NCBI GenBank assembly: GCA_030248195.1 | Contig: JASAND010010729.1 | Location: 26,179 to 90,178 of the forward strand | Length of the DNA stretch: 64,000 nt | Source of the DNA: Trissonchulus latispiculum | Taxonomy: Eukaryota; Nematoda; Enoplea; Enoplida; Ironidae | Direction of reading: 5' to 3' | Shown: positions 35,301-47,300 of the stretch, piece after piece | How the letters are laid out: every line of letters begins with the position of its first letter | Numbering within the stretch: the stretch's first letter is position 1 | Program-made: the position numbers and the translations under genes | The notes under the pieces: model-generated | Database searches by the model: none | What the model was told of the DNA's origin: nothing | What the model saw: the letters and a program-made list of their open reading frames with translations, nothing else

Positions 35301-38300
35301 TAAGTAGAGGACAAGATGTAAACGGCTAATATGAGCCGCTACGTTTCTCTTGGGCTCATATTGACGCTCATTTAGCTTTTGCTTACTTTGAATCCAACAC
35401 TGACTTGGCTTGCATGAATAACGACGCACAAACATTAATTTTACTAAGCTGTACGTAAATGTTTTCTTCTCCACCAATACATCCAAGTATATACACATTT
35501 AAGGCCACCATATAAGTCAACAAAACGAAACCGAAGTCCAATCTAATGAAGAAACGAAAATGCGGAACTTATGTTGTGAAATCTTAAGAAATCACATTTG
35601 AAGTTATCATCGCAATCATCACATTAATTCAATATATTCCCAATCCAATCAAATCGTTTATAAACACTGATGCTTATATGCTAACAGTAAACTGTATCTA
35701 TGTTTGCCATTTTAGTCGCGTCAATATGAGCCCAAGAGAAACGTAGCGGCTCATATTAGCCGTTTACATCTTGTCCTCTACTTATTTAGATGTTGGCTCA
35801 TATTAAACATTTTAAATCTTGTCCTTGACACATTTAAATGTTAACCATCATAGCTCATATTAACTTTTTCATGCGACTGCAAGGAGCATTTTTCCTACTT
35901 GTTCTCCGTCTAGTTTTTGGGAACGCTGCCATAACTGTGGTTGCAGCAATCACAAATTCCGTGTACAAGATTTATGTATGCAAGATTTCAGCCTTCTAGC
36001 TATCTCCAGTAACTTGAACCAGGAACTGGTTCAACGTTGAACCAGTTGAACCAGATCTGGGCAGTCATGGGTCGGATCACCAAAGTTACACCACCAGTGA
36101 ATTCCCCATGCCCAGTGACCTTTGTATGCAAAATTTCAGCCTTCCAACTATCTCCAGTAGCTTGAACCAGGAACTGGTTCAATTTTGAACCAGTTGAACC
36201 AGATCTGGCCCGCCATGGGTCGGATCACCAAAGTAACACCACCAGTGAATTCCCCATGCCCAATAACCTTTGTATGCACGATTTCAGCCTTCCTACTATC
36301 TCCAATAGCTTGAACCAGGACCTGGTTCAATTTTGAACCAGTTGAACCAGATCTGGCCAGCCATGGGTCAGATCACCAAAGTAACACCACCAGTGAATTC
36401 CCCATGCCCAATAACCTTTGTATGCAAAATTTCAGCCTTCCAACTATCTCCAGTAGCTTGAACCAGGAACTGGTTCAATTTTGAACCAGTTGAACCAGAT
36501 CTGGCCAGCCATGGGTCGGATCACCAAAGTAACACCACCAGTGAATTCCTCATGCCCAATAACCTTTGTATGCATGATTTCAACCTTCCAACTATCCCCA
36601 GTAGCTTGAACCAGGAACTGGTTCAACTTTGAACCAGTTGAACCAGATCTGGCCAGCCATGGGTTGGATCACCAAAGTAACACCACCAGTGAATTCCCCA
36701 TGCCCAATAACCTTTGTATGCAAAATTTCAGCCTTCCAACTATCTCCAGTAGCTTGAACCAGGAACTGGTTGAATTTTGAACCAGTTGAACCAGATCTGG
36801 CCAGCCATGGGTCGGATCACCAAAGTAACACCACCAGTGAATTCCCCATGCCCAATAACCTTTGTATGCAAAATTTCAGCCTTCTAGCTATCTCCAGTAG
36901 CTTGAACCAGGAACTGGTTCAACTTTGAACCAGTTGAACCAGATTTGGCCAGCCATGGGTCGGATCACCAAAGTAACACCACCAGTGAATTCCCCATGCC
37001 CAATAACCTTTGTATGCAAAATTTCAGCCTTCTAGCTATCTCCAGTAGCTTGAACCAGGAACTGGTTCAACTTTGAACCAGTTGAACCTGATGAACCAGG
37101 CGAGATACGGTGTCGGCACTATGCTCATCGTGTTCAGCGACCCAGATTTATTATATGTGGGTACCACCCCGAGGCCGAAAAACGCTGTTTTAGCCCGTTT
37201 TTAGACTATTTTAAAATTTTCGGACTTAGAAATTTTTCAGCTTGAAGGTGTCCAAAAACGCTATTTTTTCCATTTTTGACCATCTATAAAAATCGAACCA
37301 GATTGAAATTCGGAAAAAAAACATAAACTTGCTAAGTACCATTGCCTAGATATTAAAAAAATAGTATAGAAAAATTTTACCTATGGGCCGTTCGAAAAAT
37401 CGAGTTAACACAAAATTGGAAAAAATCATGCTGAATACAGAGAAAAAAAACCCCACTTTCAAACCCGTAAGAGAAAGTCGATTTTTTCAAAGTCCATTTT
37501 TTCCGGGCAAGTTTGGTATCATTCGAAAGCTCTTGGCCTGGAGATTTCAAAAATGTAAATATTAGCTCTTAATTCCTTCCCGTTAATTAGTTATGCCTAA
37601 TTAGCACTTTTCAAAATCCGCAAAGTGCCTTTATAGCTCATATTATGGGGGGCTCTCCGAGCACCCCCATGATAACTATTGTATTACAGCTGCCTGGTTT
37701 AATGGTATATATGCACATAAGCTTATTCATTTTATTTATAACGCGCTTATACATACATAAAAGTATATGCATATATATGTGTGTATAGGGCACCTGTAAT
37801 AAGTAAGCTACTACAGCTGCACTAAAGAACTTGAACAAAAAATTTGAAAACTGGGTAAGCTCCCTTAAAAACATAAAGCAAACATAGAAAAAGACCACGA
37901 GCAGACAAGAGCAATCACAAAAAGTATTACGAATTTTCGCGATTTGCTCGCGAATCGCTCGCAAGCAAAAGGGTATGTAACTTTCAGCCGGGACTGTAGT
38001 TCTGTTCGTAATACTTAATAATCACATAACTAATACAAATTACAACACAACTTAATTTAATTAATTTAATTAATGCATATAATCCAATACTTAATACAAC
38101 ATTATATGCAGTAAAAATTGGTGTCACAAATTCCGCTCTGGCAGCTCACTATAAAACGTTTGAAGTATATAAAGCATATTTCAAAATCAGCAAGCTCGCC
38201 TGGAAAGCTGACGAATTTAGAACTAAGACAATAATAGTCAAATGCGGTCACACAGCGAAGCTGGTCCATATTAGTGCGCTTTTAACCTAGTCCTCCTGGC

Positions 38301-41300
38301 ATTTCAACCTGCCCCTCCCATATTAACGTTTGAAAACCTAGTCCTCTGTCCGTTTAAAACCCAGCGTCACCCATATTGCATTTTTCATGCTCCATCGGAG
38401 CATTTTTATTCTTGTCCTATTTCATTCTTTAGGTTCTCAGTAAACCTTAAGCAAAAATGTTAAAGCTTTACGAAAGAAACTTTAAAAATTCCCCTAATAA
38501 TTACGTAACATTCAACCAAGCCATAGAACAAAGAAGCTTGAAAAGTACCAATTTCTCCATTTTTCTTGATTTTGGCAGAAACACCCTCATCCACTACAAA
38601 TAAGAATATTTTAGAAAGTTGCAGAAAGTTATCTGTAGTTTGTTATAAGCAATGCTGTATATACTTCAGCAGCACTCTCTGTGTTTTTTTTCGTCCGAAC
38701 TTTTTGCGGTCCGTGGCGCAGTGCCCCAAATTTTTTTGCGTAATTTGGAAAAAAATTGCGCCACGCCTGTTTTCGCTCAAAAAACCGATTTTTGTGTTAT
38801 TTTATACTTTATTTAACGTTTTAAAGCATTTTAAATGCTTAATTTTCGCCACGACAGAGAGGAGCCTTCGAAAATTTTACGCAATTCGTAGCGCGAAAAT
38901 GGGTGAATAGAATATATACGGTACATTTCACGGAAAGAGAGTCGGTTGGAGAAATTTTAAAAATCGGAGAAATATCGCCAACTATTGGCGCCTTTCGCCA
39001 CAGTTGAAGTAAAGTCCAAACAGAATTGGCGAAAAGCCAGTGTAAGACCTTTTTCCTGAACAATTTCATACTTTTTCGCCAATATTGGCGAAAAGTCCGG
39101 ACTGACTGGGCAAATTTAATCGTCCAGTCAGTCCGGACTTTTCGCCAATAATGGCGAAAAAGTATGAAATTATTCAAGGAAAAGTTTTTGCAATGGCTTT
39201 TCATTTTCAAAAATTGTTTGGACTCTACTTCAGCTTTGGCGAAAAACGCCGATATATAGTTGGCGATATTTCTCCGATTTTTAAAATTTCTCCAACCGAC
39301 TCTCTTTCCGTGAAATGTACCGTATATGAAACATTTATAAGCAGGAATTTGTTGAAAATTGGACTTCGGAACTGTGAGTGTGTTTTCGCTAGAAGTTTGT
39401 CTTCTGAAAAATTTTTTCGCGATTTCACTATCTTGTTTTCGACATATACGTATATACATATATTATAAATGAACGCAACGTATTTTGATTATTTAACATT
39501 ATGTCGTTTTGACGACATTAAAGAACGATCAGAGACGAATACGCTAAAGAAAGAACGCTAATGCTAAAGCTGGGAACGAAATAGAACAATTACGTAGATG
39601 CGCCGAAGGCGCAAAAATTTTTTAAGAATGTCTGTTGTAAAGTCTGACACAAAAATGTGTGTACAAAATCAGTAAGGCCTCCAGTGAACTCAATATACGT
39701 CGTAACCACATAAAACCATATATTTTCGGAATCGAAACGAACATTTTTATAAAATTTAAAATTTTTTAAAATTTCAAAAAATTTTAAAATATCGGTTTAT
39801 CGGGGAATTTTTTCGGACCATTCAAGCTATTCAGCTCATTCTTTCCGAAAAATTTGCCCGTCCGAAAACGCATCGAGTGACGCAAGAACGAAAAAAATCG
39901 GTTGAGAAATAAGCATTTTATTCCAAAATTTCGTTTTTCCATTTCCTTTGATGTTTGCCGCTTTTTGCAACTTTGACTGGTTATTACTCGCGACTCGCTC
40001 AACGAAAAATTTTTTCGATTAGATTTTCAGGACCGCCTAGGCGCCCGCTTTCACCTGATATATGTGATTTTTCAAATTTTTAAAGTCGAGTTTTTGAAAA
40101 ATACCACTTTTTGACCAAAAATTTCGGCAAAGCAGATTTAACAAAAGTGAGTAAAAATAACATAATCACAAAATTCAAGCTGAGCTGAATTCAACGATAT
40201 AAAGCTTTTGTTGCTACGACTTATATTGCGCCAGCAATGAATTTTTAAACAATATCCCTTATTTCAGCTGGTTTTGCTAGTTTACACTGCTTCAGTCAAG
40301 TCATGGCGGCAACATCAAAGAGAGCCAAAAACCAGCTGAAATAAGGGATATTCTTTAAAAATTCATTTCTGGCGCAATATAAGTCGTAGCAACAAAAGCG
40401 TTATACCGTTGGATTCAGCTCAGCTTGAATTTTATGATTATGTTCTTTTTACTCACTTTTGTTAAATCTGCTTTGCCGAAATTTTTGGTTAAAAAGTGGT
40501 ATTTTTCAAAAAACTCGACTTTAAAAATTTGAAAAATCACATATATCAGGTGAAAGCGGGCGCCTAGGCGGTCCTGAAAATCTAATCGAAAAAATTTTTC
40601 CTTGAGCGAGTCGCGAGTAATAACCAGTCAAAGTTGCAAAAAGCGGCTAACATCAAAGGAAATGGAAAAACGAAATTTTGGAATAAAATGCTTATTTCTC
40701 TACCGATTTTTTTCGTTCTTGTGTCAATCGATGCGTCTTCGGACGGGCAAATTTTTCGGAACGAATGAGCTGAATAGCTTGAATGGTCCGAAAAAATTCC
40801 CCGATAAACCGATATTTTAAAATTTTTTAAATTTTAAAAAAATTTAAATTTTATAAAACTGTTCGTTTCGCTGCAAGGATTCCGAAAATATATGGTTTTA
40901 TGGGGTTACGACGTATATTTAGCTCACTGGAGGCCTTATAGATGTTGTACACACATTTTTGTGTCAGACTTTAGTTCAAAACGTTTCAAGAAATTAATAA
41001 ATAGTTGATTCTGAAACCGTCCATTTTCGTGTGTTCCAAGAAAATTGTGCGGCCACGTGCGAGGGGTAAGTTTCGTAGAGCTGAACAGATTATATACATC
41101 TATATACAATTTTCATTTATAATCAACGTACGGTTCCTGCACTTGATGTGTTGTAAAAAATGTTTTGATGCCCCAAACAATTTTGCAAATGCAAAGGCAC
41201 TTTTGAATTATATAGTGGAAAACAAAACATAGCTGATACAATACAAAGGTTTAGCATCAACATCAATCAACAACAAACAACCATAAAGCTTTGGAGTAAA

Positions 41301-44300
41301 CTCAAATAAGCAAATGTACACACAAGGCGGGGGTCTGGGGGCGGCAGCCCCCAGCAAAAATTAGGAGAATTTTAAAATTTTTGACTCCAAATCGCATTTT
41401 TAAGCATATTTTGGCTCAAAAATTTTTGCGTACTGTGGCGCAAAGGCCCAAAATTTTTTGCGTATTTCAGAAAAAAATTGCGTAATTTCGCAGTTTGTGG
41501 CGCAAAAAAAACCCAGAGCACTCTACCGCAGCCCAACCAGAAGCAAGCGTCACTGCCAAAGTAGTAGACTTATACGGCATGATTTTTAATGTTATTCTGC
41601 ACGTGAATGCAGAATTTTAAGCGACTGCTACTAATCTGTGACTATTATAGGTCATGCTGTACTTCAGCAGCACTCAACTGCAGCGCTCTAGTGCAGCTCA
41701 ACTAGATGCAAATTATACGGTCGATGACACAAACTTATACGGCACGATTTCAATTGCTCTTCTGCAGTTATATGCGAAATTTTGGACAATTGCAACGTAT
41801 CTGTAGCTGGTTATAGGCCGTGCTGTACCTTAGCAGAACTCTACTGCATCGCAACTGTGTTTTTTTGCGAAAAAACTGCGAAATTCCGCACTTTTTTTGA
41901 AAATTCCGCAACTTTTTTCGGAGCTCTGCGTAAAGTTTCGCAAAAAATTTTGTCTTTGAGTAGACATTTTCAATTGTCTCAGATGAAAAATAAACGTGTT
42001 TCTGATACTTTTTGAAAAAAATTTTCAAAAAATTTCGCGCCTTCGGCGCGTATTTCAATATACGTAGGCACCTTTCAATCTTAGCTGAGTTAGAATGCCT
42101 AGTGACAGCTATGCAATGAAATTCTTTTAGCCTTGAAACCATAACATACCATAATTTTAAACAATTATTAACCTATTAGCAGTTTGCTTATATCTTAGGA
42201 TTTTACTGACAGTCGAAACTAAAATTTTGAGAATTTCCACTAAGGATTTTCCTCGGTTTTACAAAATTTTCTCAGCTTCTGAGGGCTCCGCCCCCAGACC
42301 CCCGCATCTCTTCACTATTAAGTATACTTGTAAAACACGTTTATACATGCTTCGACTTTCGAAAAGTAGTTATAACTTGGTTAATCCCATGCGTTAAATA
42401 TTAAAAATGTGTTTAAATACACCCAAATTACTAAAATTCATTAGTTATCTTTCAAATACAAAAAATAAGTATTTCGCAATTTTTTGCGAAATTCCGCAAA
42501 AAATTTTGGAGGACTGCGTAAAAGTTCGCAAAAAGTTTCGACGAAAAAAAAACACAGCATCACCAGATGCAAACCTTACTGTCAGTGAAAGAAGCGTATT
42601 CGGTACGATTTCTAATGCTCTGCCGTCCTAATAAGCAAAATTTCGGACGATTGCAACTTTTGTGCAGCTAGTTATAGGCCGTGCTGTACTTCAGCAGCAC
42701 TCTACTGCAGCGCAACTAGACGAAAGCGTCACAGCCAAAAAAGGAGACTTACACGACATGATTTGCAATGCTATTCTGCACGTGCCTGCAAAATTTCAGA
42801 CGATTGCAAGTTACCTGTAGTTAGTTATAGGCCGTGCTGTACTTCTGCAGCACTCTACTGCAGCGCAACCATATAGTAACATCGTAATAAGTATACGAAA
42901 CCTATCTACAATAGTTTGTCTTGTCCTAAACTATCTGTATGCCGAATTTCAAATGTCAGTGACAAATGAATAACTTGTTATCGACGGTGCTGTGTTTTGG
43001 GACAGCACATACAGCACGGTGGAAGCTAGAGAGTGCACCAAGTAACATAGCTACAGTTCTCCCTTACTACAGACACAATTATCACCAAGTTTCATATGTT
43101 TAGCCGTTTACAGTAAGTCTGCAGACAGCGTGCTATTGTTGCAGCATAACAGTACAGCACGATAGCAGCACCGAACAGCGCTGCACAGTCGCTCATCGTG
43201 TTCAGCGACCCCGATAACCCTTATATGCGTCGCACTATACCGCCCAAAACAGCATATTTAAGCCTATTTTTGACTAGTTTCTGTGGACTTGGGACTTCGA
43301 AATTTTCCGAAAATGGCTATTTGGCCGGACCAAGTTTGAGCCGGCCGCCTGAACGATCCCGGACAGACATCGAAAATCGCCCTCGTTATGACACGCTACC
43401 CATCCCAAAGTTTCTTATGCAACAAGCCTAGCTAGCTAGCAACAAGTCTCTCTAGCTTGTTCCCTGAGCCCTGTAGCCGTGACACAAAATTGGCCTTTTT
43501 TGGCCATCTTAGCGGTCAGGCCACCTTTGGTCGGCCGCACAGGTGGCCGGCCGGGCCGGGCAGCGGAAAATAGTCCAAAAGGTACGTTAACACAAATACT
43601 ACTCTCAGAAAAACCAAACTTCACCGGCTGAAAATGCCCACATGGTTCAGTTTGTGAGTTAGACTAAAACGGCTTCCCAAAGCGAGACTTACACGGAAAA
43701 AAGTAACAGACGAAACTAACTTGTCCGGAAGCGAAAATTTTCAAAGTTGAAAATTTTGACTTTTTTGATACTTGTTGTACTCGTCATGCTGATTCCAACG
43801 ATACCAAATTTGTCTAGTTTGGTTGAGTATTTAGCTGGCACGGTGCTCGAACGGGTCTCTAAGGGCCGCGCTGAGCCCGTTACACCCTTATCGCGCCCCC
43901 CTATAATATATATCCACATTTATCTACTGTTTCTGGGGGACTTTCCCCCAGACGCCCCATGCTAAACCATTTCTTACATTATATTTGCTGAAATTGTTAA
44001 TGATTTCCTAATTACTTGCCTATGTAATTTACGTGCCTATCTGACGCTTCAACTGTATATACTTACTTAACAATCAGATTGTTTCCCACCCATAATTTTC
44101 GTAAAGAAAAAGACCAACCACTGTCCTGAGCCCTTCAGTGGATGCAGAACGCAGCTTCAGCAAGTCGACTGCTTGACATGCTGCGGCGACATGCGGACTT
44201 GCTATCAAGGAAGGCTTTGTCACATATGTACAAGGTTGCTATTTTCGCCCTACCATGGAATATTCTCTTCCTGTATGCACTGCTGCTCTATGCTACCGAG

Positions 44301-47300
44301 GCATTGGAAGTCGTCAACGGAAAGGCAGGCAGGATATGTGAAAATCAGTTTGAAACCATCAGGCTCAAACGTTCAACGGGAGCCCTTGCTATTTATCACA
44401 GTATTGTCCGTCCATCGTCAGGATATCCCCCTCTTTGAGTTCGCTATTGCCACAACAAGCTCCAGCAGGTGGTAGAACCAGAGCAGCAGCCAATAAATAT
44501 TCTAGACTTGTGCCTCCGTCAAGAACCAGCCACCACAGTATGAAAAGCTTTATTCCTAGCACAAAAACGTTCCTGGAACCCACTGCCTCACTCAGTGGCC
44601 TCGAAACAGAATCCTCAGGTCTTCGTGTGTCTACCTTCCGTCATTTAAAATCATCAGTAATATGATGTCTCCACAAAGAAGGTACAAAAGGTAGGTGGGT
44701 AGATCAATTTTCGAATAAGATTAAAATTAAGCAAGTCCTCCACATAAATTTGCTGGGAAAACATCTATTTACAACAGGGCAAATAGTTTGTGCTAAACCA
44801 TGGTTTTTTGTGTAAAATACTGTGGATTACAGATTTACACAGTGAAAAACTAATTTACACCCTCAGGGGTATAAAATGCGGGGGGAGGAGGAGGGGAGAG
44901 AAGAACTCGGGTATAAAATGCAGACGTCACAACAGACGCAGACTTTGGTATAAAATGCAGACTTGCAGACCTGGATATAAAAAGCAGACTGTGGTATAAA
45001 ATGCAGACTTTTGAGCAGACTTGCAGACCCGGATATAAAAAGCAGACTCGGGTATAAAATGCAGACTTTTGAGCAGACTTGCAGACCTGGGTATAAAAAG
45101 CAGACTTACGTATATATCACTGGGAAAACCCCAGAGCGGTGAACGCCTACGTATCTTAGGGTTGCGGCCGTCTCTTGCCAACTCAGGAGGCGGTCCGACC
45201 GGGCCGATTGAGGATCGCCAGGTGGCCGGAAGCAACAACACCTTTATGTATAGGCATTTAAGCTCATATAAGATGCAGACTTTTTGACATGCTTGCAGGC
45301 TGATTTAAAAGCGCATTCCCCAGCTCTACTTTTTAGGCTTTCTAAGACTTTTTCACCAGCAACTTTAAAATTTAGAATGGGGTCATGGGTAGCCCATTCA
45401 TGATTGTCCGTTTGTTCATTTCTGTAGTCGGTTTGTCCGTTTTAAAATATAGTCATACTTTTGCTGTTTGGTCGTTTGTCGTTTTGTCCGTTCGGAGGGT
45501 TTGTTCATACTTTTGCTGTTTGCTGTATTGCTGTTGTCCGTTTGTTCGTAAGGGCTGTCCGCTTGGACTTGAGCAATGTTTAAATTTTCCGTGCTTGTCT
45601 GCACGCAACAGCCCATCAGAAATGAGTAGCATTATATACCACGTCCTTGGTTAAATTGACGTTTATATAAGAATTTTGAATGTGTTTTAATATTTAATAG
45701 CTAAATATGGTCATATTGTTAGCATAAATTGTAAACTTTGAATAGTATCCGGGTTTCAAACTCTGCAAAGTGTTTAAGAGAGCAAAATTTTAAAAATGCT
45801 GTAGCAAATCAGCATAAACAGAAAATGTCAGGGGCCGGTTCCATAAAACATTGATTCGCATGCTGGGGCCAATTTCATAAAAAGTTGCGGATTTGCAAGT
45901 GCGAGTTTGCTAGTACCCGCACTTGAAGTGCAAGTGCGGATTACAAGTGTTTCATAAAACTTTTCTGCAAACTTGCGGAAATTAGCTAAGCAAGTAGCGG
46001 AACTTGACCCACTTGCAACGCGAGTGCGAGTACTTGCGTTGCAAGTGCGAGTAGAAAGAAAATTTACCATAATTCTTCAAAAAATCGTAACTCTTTCACC
46101 ATTGCATGAAATTTATTGAAATTTTCACAAAATGTTCAAAACATTTCAAAACAGTTATATAATTCCTAAATTTTATTAAAAACAGACGAAAATTAGGAAA
46201 CATATTCCAATTTTTTGAAAATCGTCTAGTAAAAATCTACTAGACGACTTTACTCCACCTTCCAAGTTGCAAGTGAGTGTTTCAGCGAGTTTTATGAAAC
46301 ACTTACTTGCTGCTTGTGTAGAAGCAGACTTGCAACTTGCAGCCTACTTGACTTGCAATTCAAGTGCAAGTGCGGATTCCGCACTTGAACCTTATGCAAC
46401 ACTTGCAGCTTGCAATTCCGCAACATGCAGTTGCGAGTTGCGGAATGCGCAACTTGCAAACTTTTGTGAAATTGGCCCCTGGTACTAGTATGCGAGAACT
46501 CGCAATGCTACTGCTAGTCGTCGAGTCAAGTGTCCCATAAAACTTTTGGCTTGGCTCGACGAAATTAGCTAAGCGAGTGCGGCGACTCGACAAACTAGCA
46601 GTGCAAGTGGGAGGACATAACTGCGAGTGCGAGTTCGCCAGAAAATAACCATAATCATGTAAAAATCGCATAAAATTCAAATCTCAATGAAACTTTGTAA
46701 AAATTGCAGACATTCTAGAAAAGATTCAAAAACGAGTGTCTCTTGATTTTGAGTCTATTTTGATAAAAATGAAAAAGTTATCAAGCTTTAATAATCACTT
46801 CTCTAGTCAAAATAGACTAGAGAACTAGACGGATGCTAGTAGCGTACTAGCAAGGCAAGACAAAAGATTTATGGAACCCGATTAGTCGATTAGTTACTAG
46901 TGTTCAAACTTGTGAGAAGCTAGACTCGCAAGTCGAGTGCTAGCAGCTACTCGACTGGGAGGTTTTTATGGTACACCTGGGGCACTAGACTCGACAACTA
47001 GCATGAGTCGAGTTGTCGAGTCTAGTACTCGCAAACTTTTATGGAACTGGCCCCAGGTGACTCGAAAACATAAACAGCAATCTAGCAACACAGCTAAAGC
47101 TAAATGGTGTGTTAAAACAAAAAACAAACGGGCAATCAGTACATAACAGGAGTATGCACCACTTTGTGTTTTTTATAAACGGACAACCAGGCAAAACTAC
47201 AAACAGCCCATGCCTATCTACCTACCTTCTTAGTTGAGTCACCCATTGAGTGATAGCTACTGCATAGTATACTGCATAGTTATACACCAAAATCTGCAAA

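Larger units (their letters stand above)
33728..37996. mobile_element. Mariner-like element E, TA target site, with nested elements
   Basis: CAGTCCCGGCTGAAAGT and its inverse, bounded by TA (33726-33727, 37997-37998). Subterminal TTCGCGAGCAATTCGCGAA and TTCGCGATTTGCTCGCGAA palindromes. Carries F, G, the 148-bp array and a GC hairpin (37640-37674). No transposase found. Confidence 0.78.
33013..38415. mobile_element. ACAAGAA-type foldback D2, split by a 4.3-kb insertion
   Basis: Left arm 33013-33185 and right arm 38236-38415 are near-exact inverses. Between them lie about 0.8 kb of its own loop and the TA-flanked element 33728-37996. Confidence 0.8.
38679..41516. mobile_element. hAT-like element M1 with 8-bp TSD
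   Basis: CTGTGTTTTTTTTCG at the left versus CTGGGTTTTTTTTGCG (inverse) at the right, exact TSD AGCACTCT (38671-38678, 41517-41524). Subterminal TTTTTTGCG and GTGGCGCA repeats. Contains J (38919-39322) and K (39640-40971). Inserted in a CTTCAGCAGCACTC repeat unit. Confidence 0.8.
33013..43915. repeat. Composite repeat copy 2, enlarged by nested insertions
   Basis: Starts ACAAGAATAAAAATGCTCC and continues in the same order as copy 1: GCAATATGGGTGACGCTGGG, right foldback arm (38236-38415), tail beginning TGTCCTATTTCATTC (38414), CTTCAGCAGCACTC units (38666, 41515-41850, 42560-42880), GACCCCGATAACCCTTATATGCG (43204), GGCCGGCCGGGCC (43550) and TATCGCGCCCCCCTATAATA (43889-43909). About 8 kb of later insertions (33728-37996, 38679-41516, 41855-42557) separate the parts. 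Confidence 0.75.

Noticed and set aside
36000..36626. Repeated 60-residue minus-strand frames
   Set aside because: Same window of a 148-bp tandem unit; not in one continuous frame.
35970..37092. CRISPR array
   Set aside because: No regular spacers; adjacent 148-bp units are homologous throughout, in a eukaryotic intron.
39784..40820. Mirrored MSESRVITSQSCKKR frames as duplicated genes
   Set aside because: Lie in opposite arms of a palindrome and show no domain; identity is explained by the foldback.
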